A DNA stretch of 64,000 nucleotides, taken from UTCHB3 sp002050155 (GTDB lineage Bacteria > Bacteroidota > Ignavibacteria > Ignavibacteriales > Ignavibacteriaceae). Positions 26,957-34,810 of the stretch are shown here, piece by piece. Every line of letters starts with the position of its first letter. Position 1 is the first letter of the stretch. The translations under genes and the position numbers were made by a program. The stretch covers positions 1-64,000 of the forward strand of contig CP129491.1 in assembly GCA_030584105.1 (NCBI GenBank), written 5' to 3'. Below the pieces are notes generated by a model. It did no database searches. It was not told where the DNA came from and was given only the letters and a program-made list of their open reading frames with translations.

Positions 26957-28678
26957 ATGCTTTCCTCGCTTTACATTAAAGACTATGCACTGATAAAAGA
27001 AGTGACGATTCACTTCGGCAAAGGGCTGAATATTATAACGGGTGAAACAGGTGCGGGAAAGTCAATCATGTTGGATGCGCTTGGGCTTATTCTGGGGGGG
27101 CGGGCGTATGTTGAGTCGGTAAGAAATGGTGCGGCAAAAGCGGTTGTCGAAGGAGTTTTCTATTTGGGGGAAGAGAGGGATAGAATTGCTGCGCTGCTTT
27201 TGGAAAACGGACCGGATGCTGCTGATGAGTTAATAATCCGCAGGGAAGTGTCGGTTAAGGGTGCAAGCCGTGCTTTTGTGAACGATACGCCTGTCAGCCT
27301 TAATTTATTGAAAGAAATAGGCGATCGGTTGGTTGATCTTCACGGGCAACATGAACATCAGGCGATACTTCATCAGGAAAACCACATCGGATATTTAGAC
27401 AGCTTCGCAAAAACGGGTGATTTGCGCGAGCGTTTCGCCGAAGAATCGGGCAGGCTTTTGGAGTTGATTGCTTCGCAAAAAGAGATTGAACGAAAAAGGG
27501 AAGAGCTGAAAGAGAAAAGAGAGTACTACGCTTTCAGGCTGAAAGAGATTGATTCCGTGGCGCCGCAACCGGGTGAAGATCAGGAACTTGAAAGAGAACT
27601 GAATATTTTGGAAAACGCCGAAAAGTTGCTTTCTCTCTCCTCCGAAGCATTTACGAAACTTTATGACGGTGAGGTTTCAGCTTATGACCTTGTTTCTTCT
27701 GCATTAAAAGAGATTGAGGCACTTGCTAAGATTGATCCCGGTTTTGTACCACTTCTTCCCGATTTGGAGGGGGCATTGGCAGGAATAAGAGGCAGCGCAG
27801 ATACAATCAGAGATTACAGGCACAACATCGACCTTGACCCCGCAAAACTTGAAGCAAACCGCGAACGACTGCTGGCAATTAACCGGCTGAAACAGAAGTT
27901 CGGCGGCTCGTTGGAGGCGGTTTTGGAAGCACGGGAAAAATTTCTCACTGAGATTGATTTAGCCGATAATTTTGCACAACATCTTTCAGAACTTAATAAA
28001 GAAATCGCACAAGCAAGAGAAGCCTGCGGTAAATTAGCGCTTGAGCTTTCCGAAAAAAGAAGAAAAAACAAGGGAGAGCTTTCCAAACAAATTGTTGCCA
28101 AACTTGCCGAACTGGGGATAAAAAGCGGAAATTTTGAGGTTAAGGTAACTCAGGAAGAAGCAAACGAGAAAGATAACCACACGGTTGTCTGCAACGGAAA
28201 GAATTTGAAATTCAACAAGGATGGCGCGGATACGGTTGAATTTTACATCTCAACCAATGCGGGTGAGGAGCCCAAACCATTGGTGAAGGTGGCTTCCGGC
28301 GGCGAGATTTCGCGTGTTATGCTTGCGCTTAAGTCGGTGCTTGCAGGGATGGACAGAATACCTGTGTTAGTTTTTGACGAGGTGGATAACGGCATCAGCG
28401 GAAGGATAGCACAGAAAGTGGGGGGGGCTTTGAAGTCGCTTTCCGGGTTTCATCAGATAATAGCAATAACGCATCTTCCGCAGATTGCGGCTTTTTCGGA
28501 TATTCATTTTTCGGTTGTGAAAATCGAGAAAGATGGCGCCACTTCCACACACATCAACCGGCTTTCAGCGGCGGATAAAGTGAACGAAATTGCTAAGCTG
28601 ATCAGCGGCTCGGAGGTAACGGATGCAGCTATTAAAAGCGCCAGGGAGCTAATCGATGGAGGGGGGCTGTTCGATTAA
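26957..28678 (+). CDS. recN: DNA repair protein RecN
   Basis: 573 residues, an SMC-like ATPase. Walker A GETGAGKS at residues 29-36 (NIITGETGAGKSIMLDAL); VDLHGQHEHQAIL (about 130-142) is the RecN Q-loop signature; central coiled coil about 160-370; ABC signature VASGGEISRVMLALK; Walker B PVLVFDEVDNGISG; switch His in AITHLPQIAAF. Known role: acts early in double-strand break repair with RecA, holding DNA ends or sister duplexes. No strong ribosome site before the ATG. A G7 run lies in the codons for LGGR near residue 47. Confidence 0.97.
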   Translation: MLSSLYIKDYALIKEVTIHFGKGLNIITGETGAGKSIMLDALGLILGGRAYVESVRNGAAKAVVEGVFYLGEERDRIAALLLENGPDAADELIIRREVSVKGASRAFVNDTPVSLNLLKEIGDRLVDLHGQHEHQAILHQENHIGYLDSFAKTGDLRERFAEESGRLLELIASQKEIERKREELKEKREYYAFRLKEIDSVAPQPGEDQELERELNILENAEKLLSLSSEAFTKLYDGEVSAYDLVSSALKEIEALAKIDPGFVPLLPDLEGALAGIRGSADTIRDYRHNIDLDPAKLEANRERLLAINRLKQKFGGSLEAVLEAREKFLTEIDLADNFAQHLSELNKEIAQAREACGKLALELSEKRRKNKGELSKQIVAKLAELGIKSGNFEVKVTQEEANEKDNHTVVCNGKNLKFNKDGADTVEFYISTNAGEEPKPLVKVASGGEISRVMLALKSVLAGMDRIPVLVFDEVDNGISGRIAQKVGGALKSLSGFHQIIAITHLPQIAAFSDIHFSVVKIEKDGATSTHINRLSAADKVNEIAKLISGSEVTDAAIKSARELIDGGGLFD

Positions 28679-28697
28679 AGTTAATTCAGGTTGTTTT

Positions 28698-28794
28698 TAA
28701 GTGCACCCTCAATTCAATTACCGGAGAGTATTGTGAGATTTGTTGATGTAAGTGCGCCCTCCATTGCCAAAGAGTATTGTGAGGTTAGTTGATG
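28698..28794. repeat. Duplicated leader of the hemW-like gene, including its start codon
   Basis: 28698-28748 and 28749-28794 are diverged copies (TAAGTGCRCCCTC at the left end, GAGTATTGTGAG in the middle, GTTGATG at the right end). The right copy provides the start codon of the radical SAM gene; the left copy ends in a mock start followed at once by TAA. Confidence 0.8.
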
Positions 28795-30153
28795 GTTAAT
28801 GGTTCAACCCCGGGAGTTAAAAGCACCGGTTTAATAAGTTACGGCTCAGTTGGCGATAAGCAGGAAGCGGGGATATATGTTCACATTCCTTTTTGCGACC
28901 ACAAGTGCATTTACTGCGATTTTTATTCCATTATCAAAGAAGATAATAAAGCGGCTTACCTTGCTGCACTGAAGCGGGAAATTGAGCATTTCGCTCCGCT
29001 TTATTCCGGCAGCTACCGTTTTTCGACGCTTTATTTCGGCGGCGGCACCCCCTCGTTGATGGAACCGGAGTATTTGGGCGAAATTATCTCGTGCATAAAA
29101 GCGAATTATGAAGTGTCGCCTGACGCCGAAATTACCATGGAAACCAACCCGGGCACAATTTCTCCTGAAAAATTTGCCGGTTTTAAGGCTGTTGGAATTA
29201 ACCGCGTCAGCATTGGTATTCAATCTTTTGATGAAGATGATTTGAAGTTTCTTACACGCATTCACACGGGGGAAGCTGCTGTTAAAACGGTTAAAGACGC
29301 TGCCACTGTTGGATTTGACAACATTTCACTTGACCTGATATTTAACCTGCCGGGGCAGTCGAAAGAAAAATGGCTTCGGAACTTAGAAGTTGCTGCAGAA
29401 TTGCCGGTTAAGCACATTTCGGCTTACAGTTTAATTTTGGAACGGGGCACAATTTTGAATAAAATGGTGCTCGACGGCAGGGTGGAAATGCAGGATGAGG
29501 ATATTGACACAGAACTTTATGAGACTACAATCGATTTTTGGGAGGCAGCGGGGTTCCGGCACTACGAGGTTTCCAACTACTGCTTACCCGGTTACGAGTG
29601 CAGACACAATTTAATCTACTGGAACTGCGGAAATTATCTCTCTTTTGGCACTGCCGCTCACTCTTACATGCAAAAAAAGCGGTGGTGGAATTTTTCCGCG
29701 CTTAGCCTCTATAATGCTTCCGTGGCTAAAAAAGGTGAAGCGGTTGCCGGCAGTGAGGTCCTCTCGGAAAACGACCTGTATGAAGAATATGTTATGCTCG
29801 GGTTGCGAAGTGGCGGGATCCGGATGGTGGGGGGGGCTTCGGGTGAAGACCACAAGGGGTTTTACCCTGCAAGTTTTAATTGTTCTTCCGGGGATTTGGG
29901 AAGTGGCGGGATTTGGGATGTGGGGGCTTCTAAATTTACATTTCCGACTCGGAAAGAGAACGGGCACAAAGGGATTAGGGAAGTAGGGGGTGTTTCCGGT
30001 GAAATGGGGCTTCCCTCAGCATGGTTTGAAGAGCGGGGTGATATTATCAAACCCCTGATTGCAGGCGGAAAACTTTTTTGGAATGATAACCTTTTGCGAC
30101 TTACGAAAAAGGGTTTTTCTCTCTGTGATGAAATTGTTGAGAGATTGCTGTAG
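28792..30153 (+). CDS. hemW: HemW-like radical SAM protein with C-terminal repeat insertion
   Basis: 453 residues from ATG 28792 (a TTG just before is an alternative); HemW proteins are usually near 380. AGIYVHIPFCDHKCIYCDFY holds the [4Fe-4S] Cys35, Cys39 and Cys42 that bind S-adenosylmethionine; then LYFGGGTPSLM, METNPGT, RVSIGIQSFDE and LIFNLPGQ follow the HemW/HemN order. Family knowledge: HemW is a heme chaperone, while related HemN oxidises coproporphyrinogen; the lack of the HemN C-terminal domain favours HemW. Between YVMLGLRSGGI and PSAWFEERGDII sits an insertion of about 60 Gly-rich residues with internal repeats (SGGIRMVGGASGE, SGGIWDVGAS, REVGGVSGEM). It includes a G8 run (29829-29836) that would truncate the protein if it slipped. 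Confidence 0.88.
   Translation: MVNGSTPGVKSTGLISYGSVGDKQEAGIYVHIPFCDHKCIYCDFYSIIKEDNKAAYLAALKREIEHFAPLYSGSYRFSTLYFGGGTPSLMEPEYLGEIISCIKANYEVSPDAEITMETNPGTISPEKFAGFKAVGINRVSIGIQSFDEDDLKFLTRIHTGEAAVKTVKDAATVGFDNISLDLIFNLPGQSKEKWLRNLEVAAELPVKHISAYSLILERGTILNKMVLDGRVEMQDEDIDTELYETTIDFWEAAGFRHYEVSNYCLPGYECRHNLIYWNCGNYLSFGTAAHSYMQKKRWWNFSALSLYNASVAKKGEAVAGSEVLSENDLYEEYVMLGLRSGGIRMVGGASGEDHKGFYPASFNCSSGDLGSGGIWDVGASKFTFPTRKENGHKGIREVGGVSGEMGLPSAWFEERGDIIKPLIAGGKLFWNDNLLRLTKKGFSLCDEIVERLL
29805..30010. repeat. Degenerate in-frame repeat inside hemW
   Basis: Three partial copies of a G-rich unit starting GAAGTGGCGGGAT or GGAAGTAGGGGG (about 29810, 29908 and 29978). The insertion keeps the reading frame and falls in the linker after the conserved LGLR motif. 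Confidence 0.7.
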
Positions 30154-30167
30154 TTTTTTTGGGGGAG

Positions 30168-30262
30168 GTAAGCAGACAGATGTGTGAGTAAGTAGGTAGG
30201 TGGGTGAGTGAGTAGGCAGGCAGGCAGGCAGATGGATAGGCAGGCTGGCAGGTGGGTGGGTG
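30168..30262. repeat. Tetranucleotide-like simple sequence tract
   Basis: About 95 bases on the theme GTAG/GCAG/GTGG (for example AGGCAGGCAGGCAGGC at 30214-30229), with T absent from long stretches except as GTRG. It sits just after the hemW stop. Typical of slippage-grown microsatellite sequence; rare at this length in bacteria. Confidence 0.9.
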
Positions 30263-30324
30263 AGTTTACTTAAGCTTTTATTTATCCGTACAATTTTTGA
30301 AATGGGCTGCACAACGGTTTTTCG

Positions 30325-30498
30325 CTTTTATCGGTAATATTGAAGAGAAGACACCTCTTTGGATTTTGTTGTGCTGATGATATTAAAGATTAGGTTACAC
30401 TTCACTTTTATCGGTAATATAGAAGAGAAGGCACCTCTTTGGATTTTGTTGTGCTGATGATATTAAAGATTAGGCTACACTTCATTTTTACCGGTTTT
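30325..30498. repeat. 80-bp tandem repeat upstream of trxB
   Basis: 30325-30404 and 30405-30484 match with only a few differences, and the start of a third copy follows (30485-30498, CATTTTTACCGG). Together with the simple tract at 30168-30262 this fills most of the 438-base spacer. No promoter pair is obvious. Confidence 0.93.
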
Positions 30499-30591
30499 AT
30501 TCACGGCAGTTGCTCTAAAAAGAGTAAGTTTGAATCATAAATTTTCTTTTTTCATCATATCAATATTGAATCTATTTTTTTTGAGGAATTA

Positions 30592-31548
30592 ATGGCAGAA
30601 AATAACGGAAATCACAGAAAAATTATTATTATCGGTTCGGGTCCGGCAGGGTTCACGGCGGGTATTTACGCCGGAAGAGCAGGCTTGGAACCCCTTATTT
30701 TTGAAGGAATACAGCCCGGCGGGCAGTTAACAATTACAACCGAGGTGGAAAATTACCCCGGGTTCGAAAACGGTATTCAGGGGCCGGAACTGATGGATAT
30801 TATGCGTAAACAAGCCGCAAGGTTTGGGGCAGAATCTAAATATCAGGAAGTTACGGAAGTTGATTTTTCACAAAGGCCTTTTGTTGTAAAGAGTTACGAC
30901 GAAGTTTTCACGGCTGATGCGGTTATTATTTCCACCGGTGCTTCAGCGAAACTTCTCGGAATTGAGTCAGAAACCAAATTCATGGGTTACGGCGTTTCTG
31001 CGTGCGCTACCTGCGACGGCTTCTTCTATCGCAACCAACGGGTTGTGGTTGTTGGGGGCGGTGACACTGCTTTGGAAGAAGCGAATTACCTCACCCGTTT
31101 CGCTTCCGAAGTGGTGGTAATTCACAGAAGGGACGAGTTCAGAGCCTCAAAAATTATGGTTGACAGGGTTAAAAAGAATCCAAAAATAAGGTTTGAGCTT
31201 AACGCAGTTGTTGACGAAGTGCTCGGCACTGAAGAAATGAACAGAAAAACCGTTACAGGTGTGGTGCTTAAAAACACCAAAACCGGTGAAAAGAAGGTTC
31301 ACGAGTGTGAAGGTGTTTTCATTGCGATTGGTCATCAGCCGAACACTGCCGTTTTCAATGGCGCCTTAGAAGCCGACGAAAACGGATATTTGATCGTTAA
31401 ACCCGGCTCTTCGTACACGAATGTACCCGGCGTTTTTGCTGCAGGCGATGTATGCGACAAAACCTACCGTCAGGCGGTTACAGCTGCCGGCTCCGGCTGC
31501 ATGGCTGCTTTAGATGCACAGCGCTGGCTCGAGGAGCAGGAAGGGTAG
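30592..31548 (+). CDS. trxB: Thioredoxin reductase TrxB
   Basis: 318 residues. FAD-binding GSGPAGFTAGIYAGRAGL near the N-terminus; redox-active Cys138 and Cys141 in ACATCDGFFY; NADPH-binding VVGGGDTALEEANYL (about 153-167) with HRRDEFRAS; FAD-binding end GVFAAGDVCDKTYRQAVTAA. All hallmarks of low-molecular-weight thioredoxin reductase, which passes electrons from NADPH to thioredoxin in the cytoplasm. GAGGA lies six bases before the ATG. Followed by a tail copy of its own 3' end and then a terminator at 31694-31729. Confidence 0.97.
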   Translation: MAENNGNHRKIIIIGSGPAGFTAGIYAGRAGLEPLIFEGIQPGGQLTITTEVENYPGFENGIQGPELMDIMRKQAARFGAESKYQEVTEVDFSQRPFVVKSYDEVFTADAVIISTGASAKLLGIESETKFMGYGVSACATCDGFFYRNQRVVVVGGGDTALEEANYLTRFASEVVVIHRRDEFRASKIMVDRVKKNPKIRFELNAVVDEVLGTEEMNRKTVTGVVLKNTKTGEKKVHECEGVFIAIGHQPNTAVFNGALEADENGYLIVKPGSSYTNVPGVFAAGDVCDKTYRQAVTAAGSGCMAALDAQRWLEEQEG

Positions 31549-31670
31549 TACTTGCTAATTTAAATAGGGGTCATGCTAAATTCTGCTTCGCGTAGCTAAA
31601 TACAGTTTTATATAGTTTCGCTTAGTTTCGATGATGCCCAATGCCGACTTGAGGAACAGGAAGGTAAGTA
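31513..31670. repeat. Tail duplication of trxB
   Basis: The last trxB codons and stop (31513-31551) recur with changes at 31633-31670 (GACTTGAGGAACAGGAAGG against GGCTCGAGGAGCAGGAAGG). The spacer contains TTCTGCTTCGCGTA (31581-31594), similar to the spacer motif of two other tail duplications in the window. Confidence 0.8.
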
Positions 31671-31693
31671 TTTAACAATCTTTATTAGATTGA

Positions 31694-31729
31694 AAAGGCA
31701 CATCGGGTTTTGCCGGTGTGCCTTTTTTT
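31694..31729 (+). terminator. Rho-independent terminator of trxB
   Basis: Arms AAAGGCACATCGG (31694-31706) and CCGGTGTGCCTTT (31713-31725) with one G-T-type mismatch, followed by more T residues. It lies after the decayed tail copy. Confidence 0.92.
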
Positions 31730-31779
31730 ACGGTAAGTTTTTGGGTTTTAAGATAGTTTGCGAAATATTTTTTATTTAA

Positions 31780-31990
31780 TATCTTATATCCAACCCGTAC
31801 GGACAGTTACTTTTTGTCGTTTCCAGGTTTGAAAAATAATAATTAAATAGTATTTTTCTCACAATCTTTTTGGGTGCTTACCTTTTGTTGTTTTCAGGTT
31901 TTAGAGATATTATTTACAGAGTACCTTTTACCCAATTCTTATAGGCGCTCGCCTTTTGGTTTTAACAGAATTTATAAATATATCCTATAA
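31780..31990. repeat. Three decaying tail copies of the DUF6249-like gene
   Basis: Read on the minus strand, the gene's end (GATACTTTATAGGATATATT) is followed by two diverged copies of about 70 bases each, recognisable by GGTACTCTGTAAATAATA and AATACTATTTAATTATTA and by the shared CCAAAAGGCGAGCGCC / CAAAAGGTAAGCACCC / CAAAAAGTAACTGTCC ends. Confidence 0.75.
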
Positions 31991-32335
31991 AGTATCTTTC
32001 ATGCGGATTTTTTCACCAATGAAATAGGCAACAACCATACCGATGCCAACAAAAATGAAGAGGCTTACACCAATAGATTCGCCGCCTAAAGCATCTTTTA
32101 GAAGGAAGCCCATTCCTAAACCGATTCCGAAAGAAATTGTGATTATTCCAGTTGAAAGCAACCAGACTTTTCTTTTACCGGGGGATTTAAGCAACATATT
32201 AATTTCTTCAACGGTGTAGTCCTTTGCAAGAATTTGTTCTCTTTCCTGATGTCGATAGTAGATGTGACTGATTATAATTGCACCAATTACACAAAAAAGT
32301 ACTATGGGCACAAAAAGTTCAACTAACATTTCCAA
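31985..32335 (-). CDS. Small membrane protein, DUF6249-like
   Basis: 116 residues: membrane helix about 5-25 (LFVPIVLFCVIGAIIISHIY), a short cytoplasmic stretch with the charged YRHQEREQILAKDYTVEEIN, then two more helices (LLSTGIITISFGIGLGMGFL and GVSLFIFVGIGMVVAYFIG). This topology and the HxxREQ...Kg pattern match small DUF6249 proteins, often found next to ECF sigma factors in Bacteroidota; here a divergent ECF sigma gene starts 473 bases away. The link to sigma regulation is inference only. Confidence 0.75.
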   Translation of the reverse strand: MEMLVELFVPIVLFCVIGAIIISHIYYRHQEREQILAKDYTVEEINMLLKSPGKRKVWLLSTGIITISFGIGLGMGFLLKDALGGESIGVSLFIFVGIGMVVAYFIGEKIRMKDTL

Positions 32336-32703
32336 CTCCTTAATTTTTGTTTTTTTCTGTCAGTTCAGACAAGTGCGAGTAAAAAAAGGTTACAGTTCCG
32401 TTAAAAATTTTTTCCGGTGTGCGTTGCCGGGAAGATATTTCTATATCCTGTTCTTCACAGATAAAGTTATTCAGGGACCATGAGGAAAAACTTGATTAGA
32501 GCCAAAAGCACTTTACCTTACTTAAATTTGCAAGCAAAGTTTTTCAGAACAAAAAGGGGAAGAGATTTCTGATTGAACCCAAAAAAGAGCACCAAATTAT
32601 CGTGTGATAATGGCGTACCGGAGGAAAATCACTCATTGACTTTCAAGAACCGATTTCCGGCGATGCTTATGTTAAAAAAATAAAAATGTATTTTTACACG
32701 CGA
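32336..32703. other. Intergenic region between the divergent membrane-protein and sigma-factor genes
   Basis: About 370 bases between divergent genes. I see no gene, repeat or RNA structure here apart from the sigma-type promoter that follows at 32704. TACCGGAGGAAAATCACTC (32617-32635) looks like a ribosome site, but no open frame follows it. Confidence 0.5.
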
Positions 32704-32732
32704 TGTAACCATTTTTTTGTACAGTGGGTCTA
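32704..32732 (+). promoter_or_regulatory. Candidate ECF-sigma autoregulatory promoter
   Basis: TGTAACC (32704-32710), 16-base spacer containing T7, then GGTCTA (32727-32732). This fits the AAC -35 and GTC -10 cores of ECF promoters and lies 76 bases before the sigma gene. ECF factors usually control their own operon, so this is a plausible self-target. Confidence 0.55.
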
Positions 32733-32807
32733 AAGAGAATATGACATAATTCGAAAATAAATGAAACCCGTTAGCGCCCGGTAAAATGTTCCGTATCTTA
32801 ATAAAAA

Positions 32808-33446
32808 ATGATAAAAACCAACAACCTCGAGAATAAAAACTCAGTGAGCGAAACGCCACAGAGAACCCGAACTCTAAGCGGGCGGAAACCCGATGACCTC
32901 GAGGTTATCCGGTCGGTGAGGGAAGGCAACACTTCCGACTTTTCGATTTTGATGGATCGCTACAAAAACAAAGCATTTTCGCTGATTCTGCGAATGCTTA
33001 AAAACAGAATGGACGCTGAAGAAGTGCTGCAGGATTGTTTCGTGAAAGCATGGAAAAATTTGGATTCATTCAAAGGGGATTCGCAATTTGCAACCTGGTT
33101 TTACAGAATTGTTTATAACACCACTCTGACGAAACTAACCGGCAAAAAGAGAGAAACTGAAAAAGAAATGCTTTCTATAGGGGAAGATGTTGATATCAGG
33201 GATGAGCATGCCGACACTTCAGCCGCTACTTTGGAAAGAAACCGGCTGTTAGGTGCTTTAATAGCAATGCTTACTCCAAATCAGGCGGCAGTTGTTAACC
33301 TTTTTTATCTGGATGGGTTATCGTGTGAAGAAATTGCAGGGATTTTGGATACAAATGTGGGAAATGTTAAAACTTTGCTGCATCGCTCCAGAGCGACACT
33401 TAAAAATTTGATACAGAAAAAAAATCTTCATGAAGAACTGAGATGA
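32808..33446 (+). CDS. ECF RNA polymerase sigma factor (RpoE-like)
   Basis: 212 residues. Sigma region 2 (about 50-115) has FSILMDRYKNKAFSLILRML, AEEVLQDCFVKAWKNLDSFK and ATWFYRIVYNTTLTKL; region 4 (about 145-205) has LTPNQAAVVNLFYLDGLSCEEIAGILDTNVGNVKTLLHRSR, here cited as a span, with the helix-turn-helix at its end. An N-terminal stretch of about 35 polar residues precedes region 2. The start at 32808 has no ribosome site, so a later start is possible. The anti-sigma gene follows after four bases, the standard pairing, and a candidate ECF promoter lies upstream. Confidence 0.93.
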   Translation: MIKTNNLENKNSVSETPQRTRTLSGRKPDDLEVIRSVREGNTSDFSILMDRYKNKAFSLILRMLKNRMDAEEVLQDCFVKAWKNLDSFKGDSQFATWFYRIVYNTTLTKLTGKKRETEKEMLSIGEDVDIRDEHADTSAATLERNRLLGALIAMLTPNQAAVVNLFYLDGLSCEEIAGILDTNVGNVKTLLHRSRATLKNLIQKKNLHEELR

Positions 33447-33450
33447 GAAG

Positions 33451-33963
33451 ATGAAACACTACGACGAAGAATTTTTCAACAAAATGTTGGATGATGAGAT
33501 TACTGCGGAAGAAAAGGAACTCTTTTTTGTTCATATTAAAGAATGCACTGCGTGCAGGGAACAATACCGCCTCTTTCAATCAGCGCACACTCTGTTGCTT
33601 TCGCTTACGGAAATTACCGCGCCTGAAGAGATAAACAATTTAGTGCTGAAGAAAATTATGAAGCCCGCCGCCAAAAAGAAAAATGAAAAAAGGTTTTTCA
33701 TTACTGTTCTTTCCGGGCTTACGGTGATGTTGTTGGCAATATTCGGAATTGTCGCTAAATTTGGGGGGACGGAACCCAAAGGGGGGAACGGGCTTTTTGA
33801 CAACTTAGGCAATTTTAAATTCGATACTTCGATATTAAATAAGATTCTAAGTCCGTTTAGTTCGATCAGTAAATTGATTTCACCGGATTCTGTACTTTTA
33901 GTAACATTATTGCTTTCCTCGATTTTGGTTTTCTTTCTGATTGAAAGAACAAAGAAAAACTGA
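33451..33963 (+). CDS. Anti-sigma factor with zinc-finger (ZAS) domain
   Basis: 170 residues. The N-terminal domain has HIKECTACREQY (HxxxCxxC, about residues 27-34), the zinc-associated anti-sigma motif that binds ECF sigma region 2 and 4. Two membrane helices follow: about 86-104 (FFITVLSGLTVMLLAIFGIV) and about 147-166 (LLVTLLLSSILVFFLIE), with a roughly 40-residue Gly/Phe/Leu loop between. Adjacent to the sigma gene at four bases, so the two are made together. The signal it responds to is unknown. Confidence 0.9.
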   Translation: MKHYDEEFFNKMLDDEITAEEKELFFVHIKECTACREQYRLFQSAHTLLLSLTEITAPEEINNLVLKKIMKPAAKKKNEKRFFITVLSGLTVMLLAIFGIVAKFGGTEPKGGNGLFDNLGNFKFDTSILNKILSPFSSISKLISPDSVLLVTLLLSSILVFFLIERTKKN

Positions 33964-34154
33964 AGTGTTGATGAAAACCATGCTCCTGAAGCTGACTAAA
34001 AGGGTTTGAAAGCAATAAATTTTATTGATCCCCGACACATCAGAATAAAAATTTAAAATAAATTTAAAAAAAATATTGATTACTGAAACTTTTCATTGCA
34101 TGAAATGATAAAATTCCTTATTGTTACAGGTAATAAAAATATTTTTTTTACTTT

Positions 34155-34182
34155 TTGTAAATTGAACGATCATCGTTATATT
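34155..34182 (+). promoter_or_regulatory. Candidate sigma-70-type promoter of the ferredoxin gene
   Basis: TTGTAA (34155-34160), 16-base spacer, TATATT (34177-34182), about 48 bases before the ATG, in a very A/T-rich region. Pattern match only. Confidence 0.4.
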
Positions 34183-34230
34183 TTATAGATGATTTTTTTT
34201 TATTTACCTACGAATATACGGAGATAACTA

Positions 34231-34563
34231 ATGGCGATATATATCACAGACGATTGCATTAATTGTGGGGCTTGCGAACCTGAATGCCCGAACACTGCGA
34301 TCTATGAAGGCGGTAGAGAATGGGAACTTGCCGGCAAAACTTATGGCGAAGGCGATGTTGCTCCTTCAGGAGCCGAAGGTTTCTTTTCAAGTGATTTCTT
34401 CTATATAGTACCTGATAAATGTACTGAGTGCAAAGGGTTCCATGATGAACCTCAGTGCGCTGCTGTTTGTCCGGTTGACTGCTGTCTTCCTGACCCAAAA
34501 CATGTAGAGACAGAAGAAGAACTGTTGGCGAAAAAAGATTATCTTGACCAGCTCGGCAGATAA
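34231..34563 (+). CDS. 2[4Fe-4S] ferredoxin
   Basis: 110 residues. Two cluster motifs: CINCGACEPECP at residues 9-20 and, after an insertion of about 45 residues, CTECKGFHDEPQCAAVCP (about 68-85). The long spacing and the extended CxxC...C of the second site are typical of the YfhL/Alvin-type ferredoxins also found in Chlorobi. Known role: a low-potential electron carrier in the cytoplasm. It has its own candidate promoter and terminator, so it is probably a single-gene unit. Confidence 0.93.
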   Translation: MAIYITDDCINCGACEPECPNTAIYEGGREWELAGKTYGEGDVAPSGAEGFFSSDFFYIVPDKCTECKGFHDEPQCAAVCPVDCCLPDPKHVETEEELLAKKDYLDQLGR

Positions 34564-34582
34564 ACACTAATAAAACATTATT

Positions 34583-34631
34583 AATGCCTTTGTACTTACC
34601 ACTTTTTGAAGTGAAGGTGCAAAGGCATTTT
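34583..34631 (+). terminator. Rho-independent terminator of the ferredoxin gene
   Basis: Arms AATGCCTTTG (34583-34592) and CAAAGGCATT (34620-34629) with an inner CACTT/AAGTG stem, followed by T-rich sequence to 34640. Confidence 0.88.
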
Positions 34632-34639
34632 TCTTTTTT

Positions 34640-34810
34640 AAACCGTTATTTCTTACCTCATTACTGTTGATATCACCTGGTAGATATCGTTACTTCTTGC
34701 ACTATAACGGTTAAAACATAACCGGACTGATATCGTTATTCTGCTCTTACCGATAAAAGTTACACCTGGTTAAAACCATTACTTCTTATACTTCAGCGGT
34801 TTAATTTTAA
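34640..34810. repeat. Tail copies of the FAD-oxidoreductase gene
   Basis: Read on the minus strand, the gene end (AAACCGCTGAAGTATAAGAA, then GTAATGG and ACCAGGTG) recurs about 80 bases on as TTAACCGTTATAGTGCAAGA, GTAACGA, ACCAGGTG, and more weakly a third time. The stop codon lies in the first copy. Confidence 0.75.

Noticed and set aside
30016..30312. Minus-strand frame with Thr/Pro/Leu/His repeats
   Set aside because: Antisense reading of the simple tetranucleotide tract and of the hemW end.
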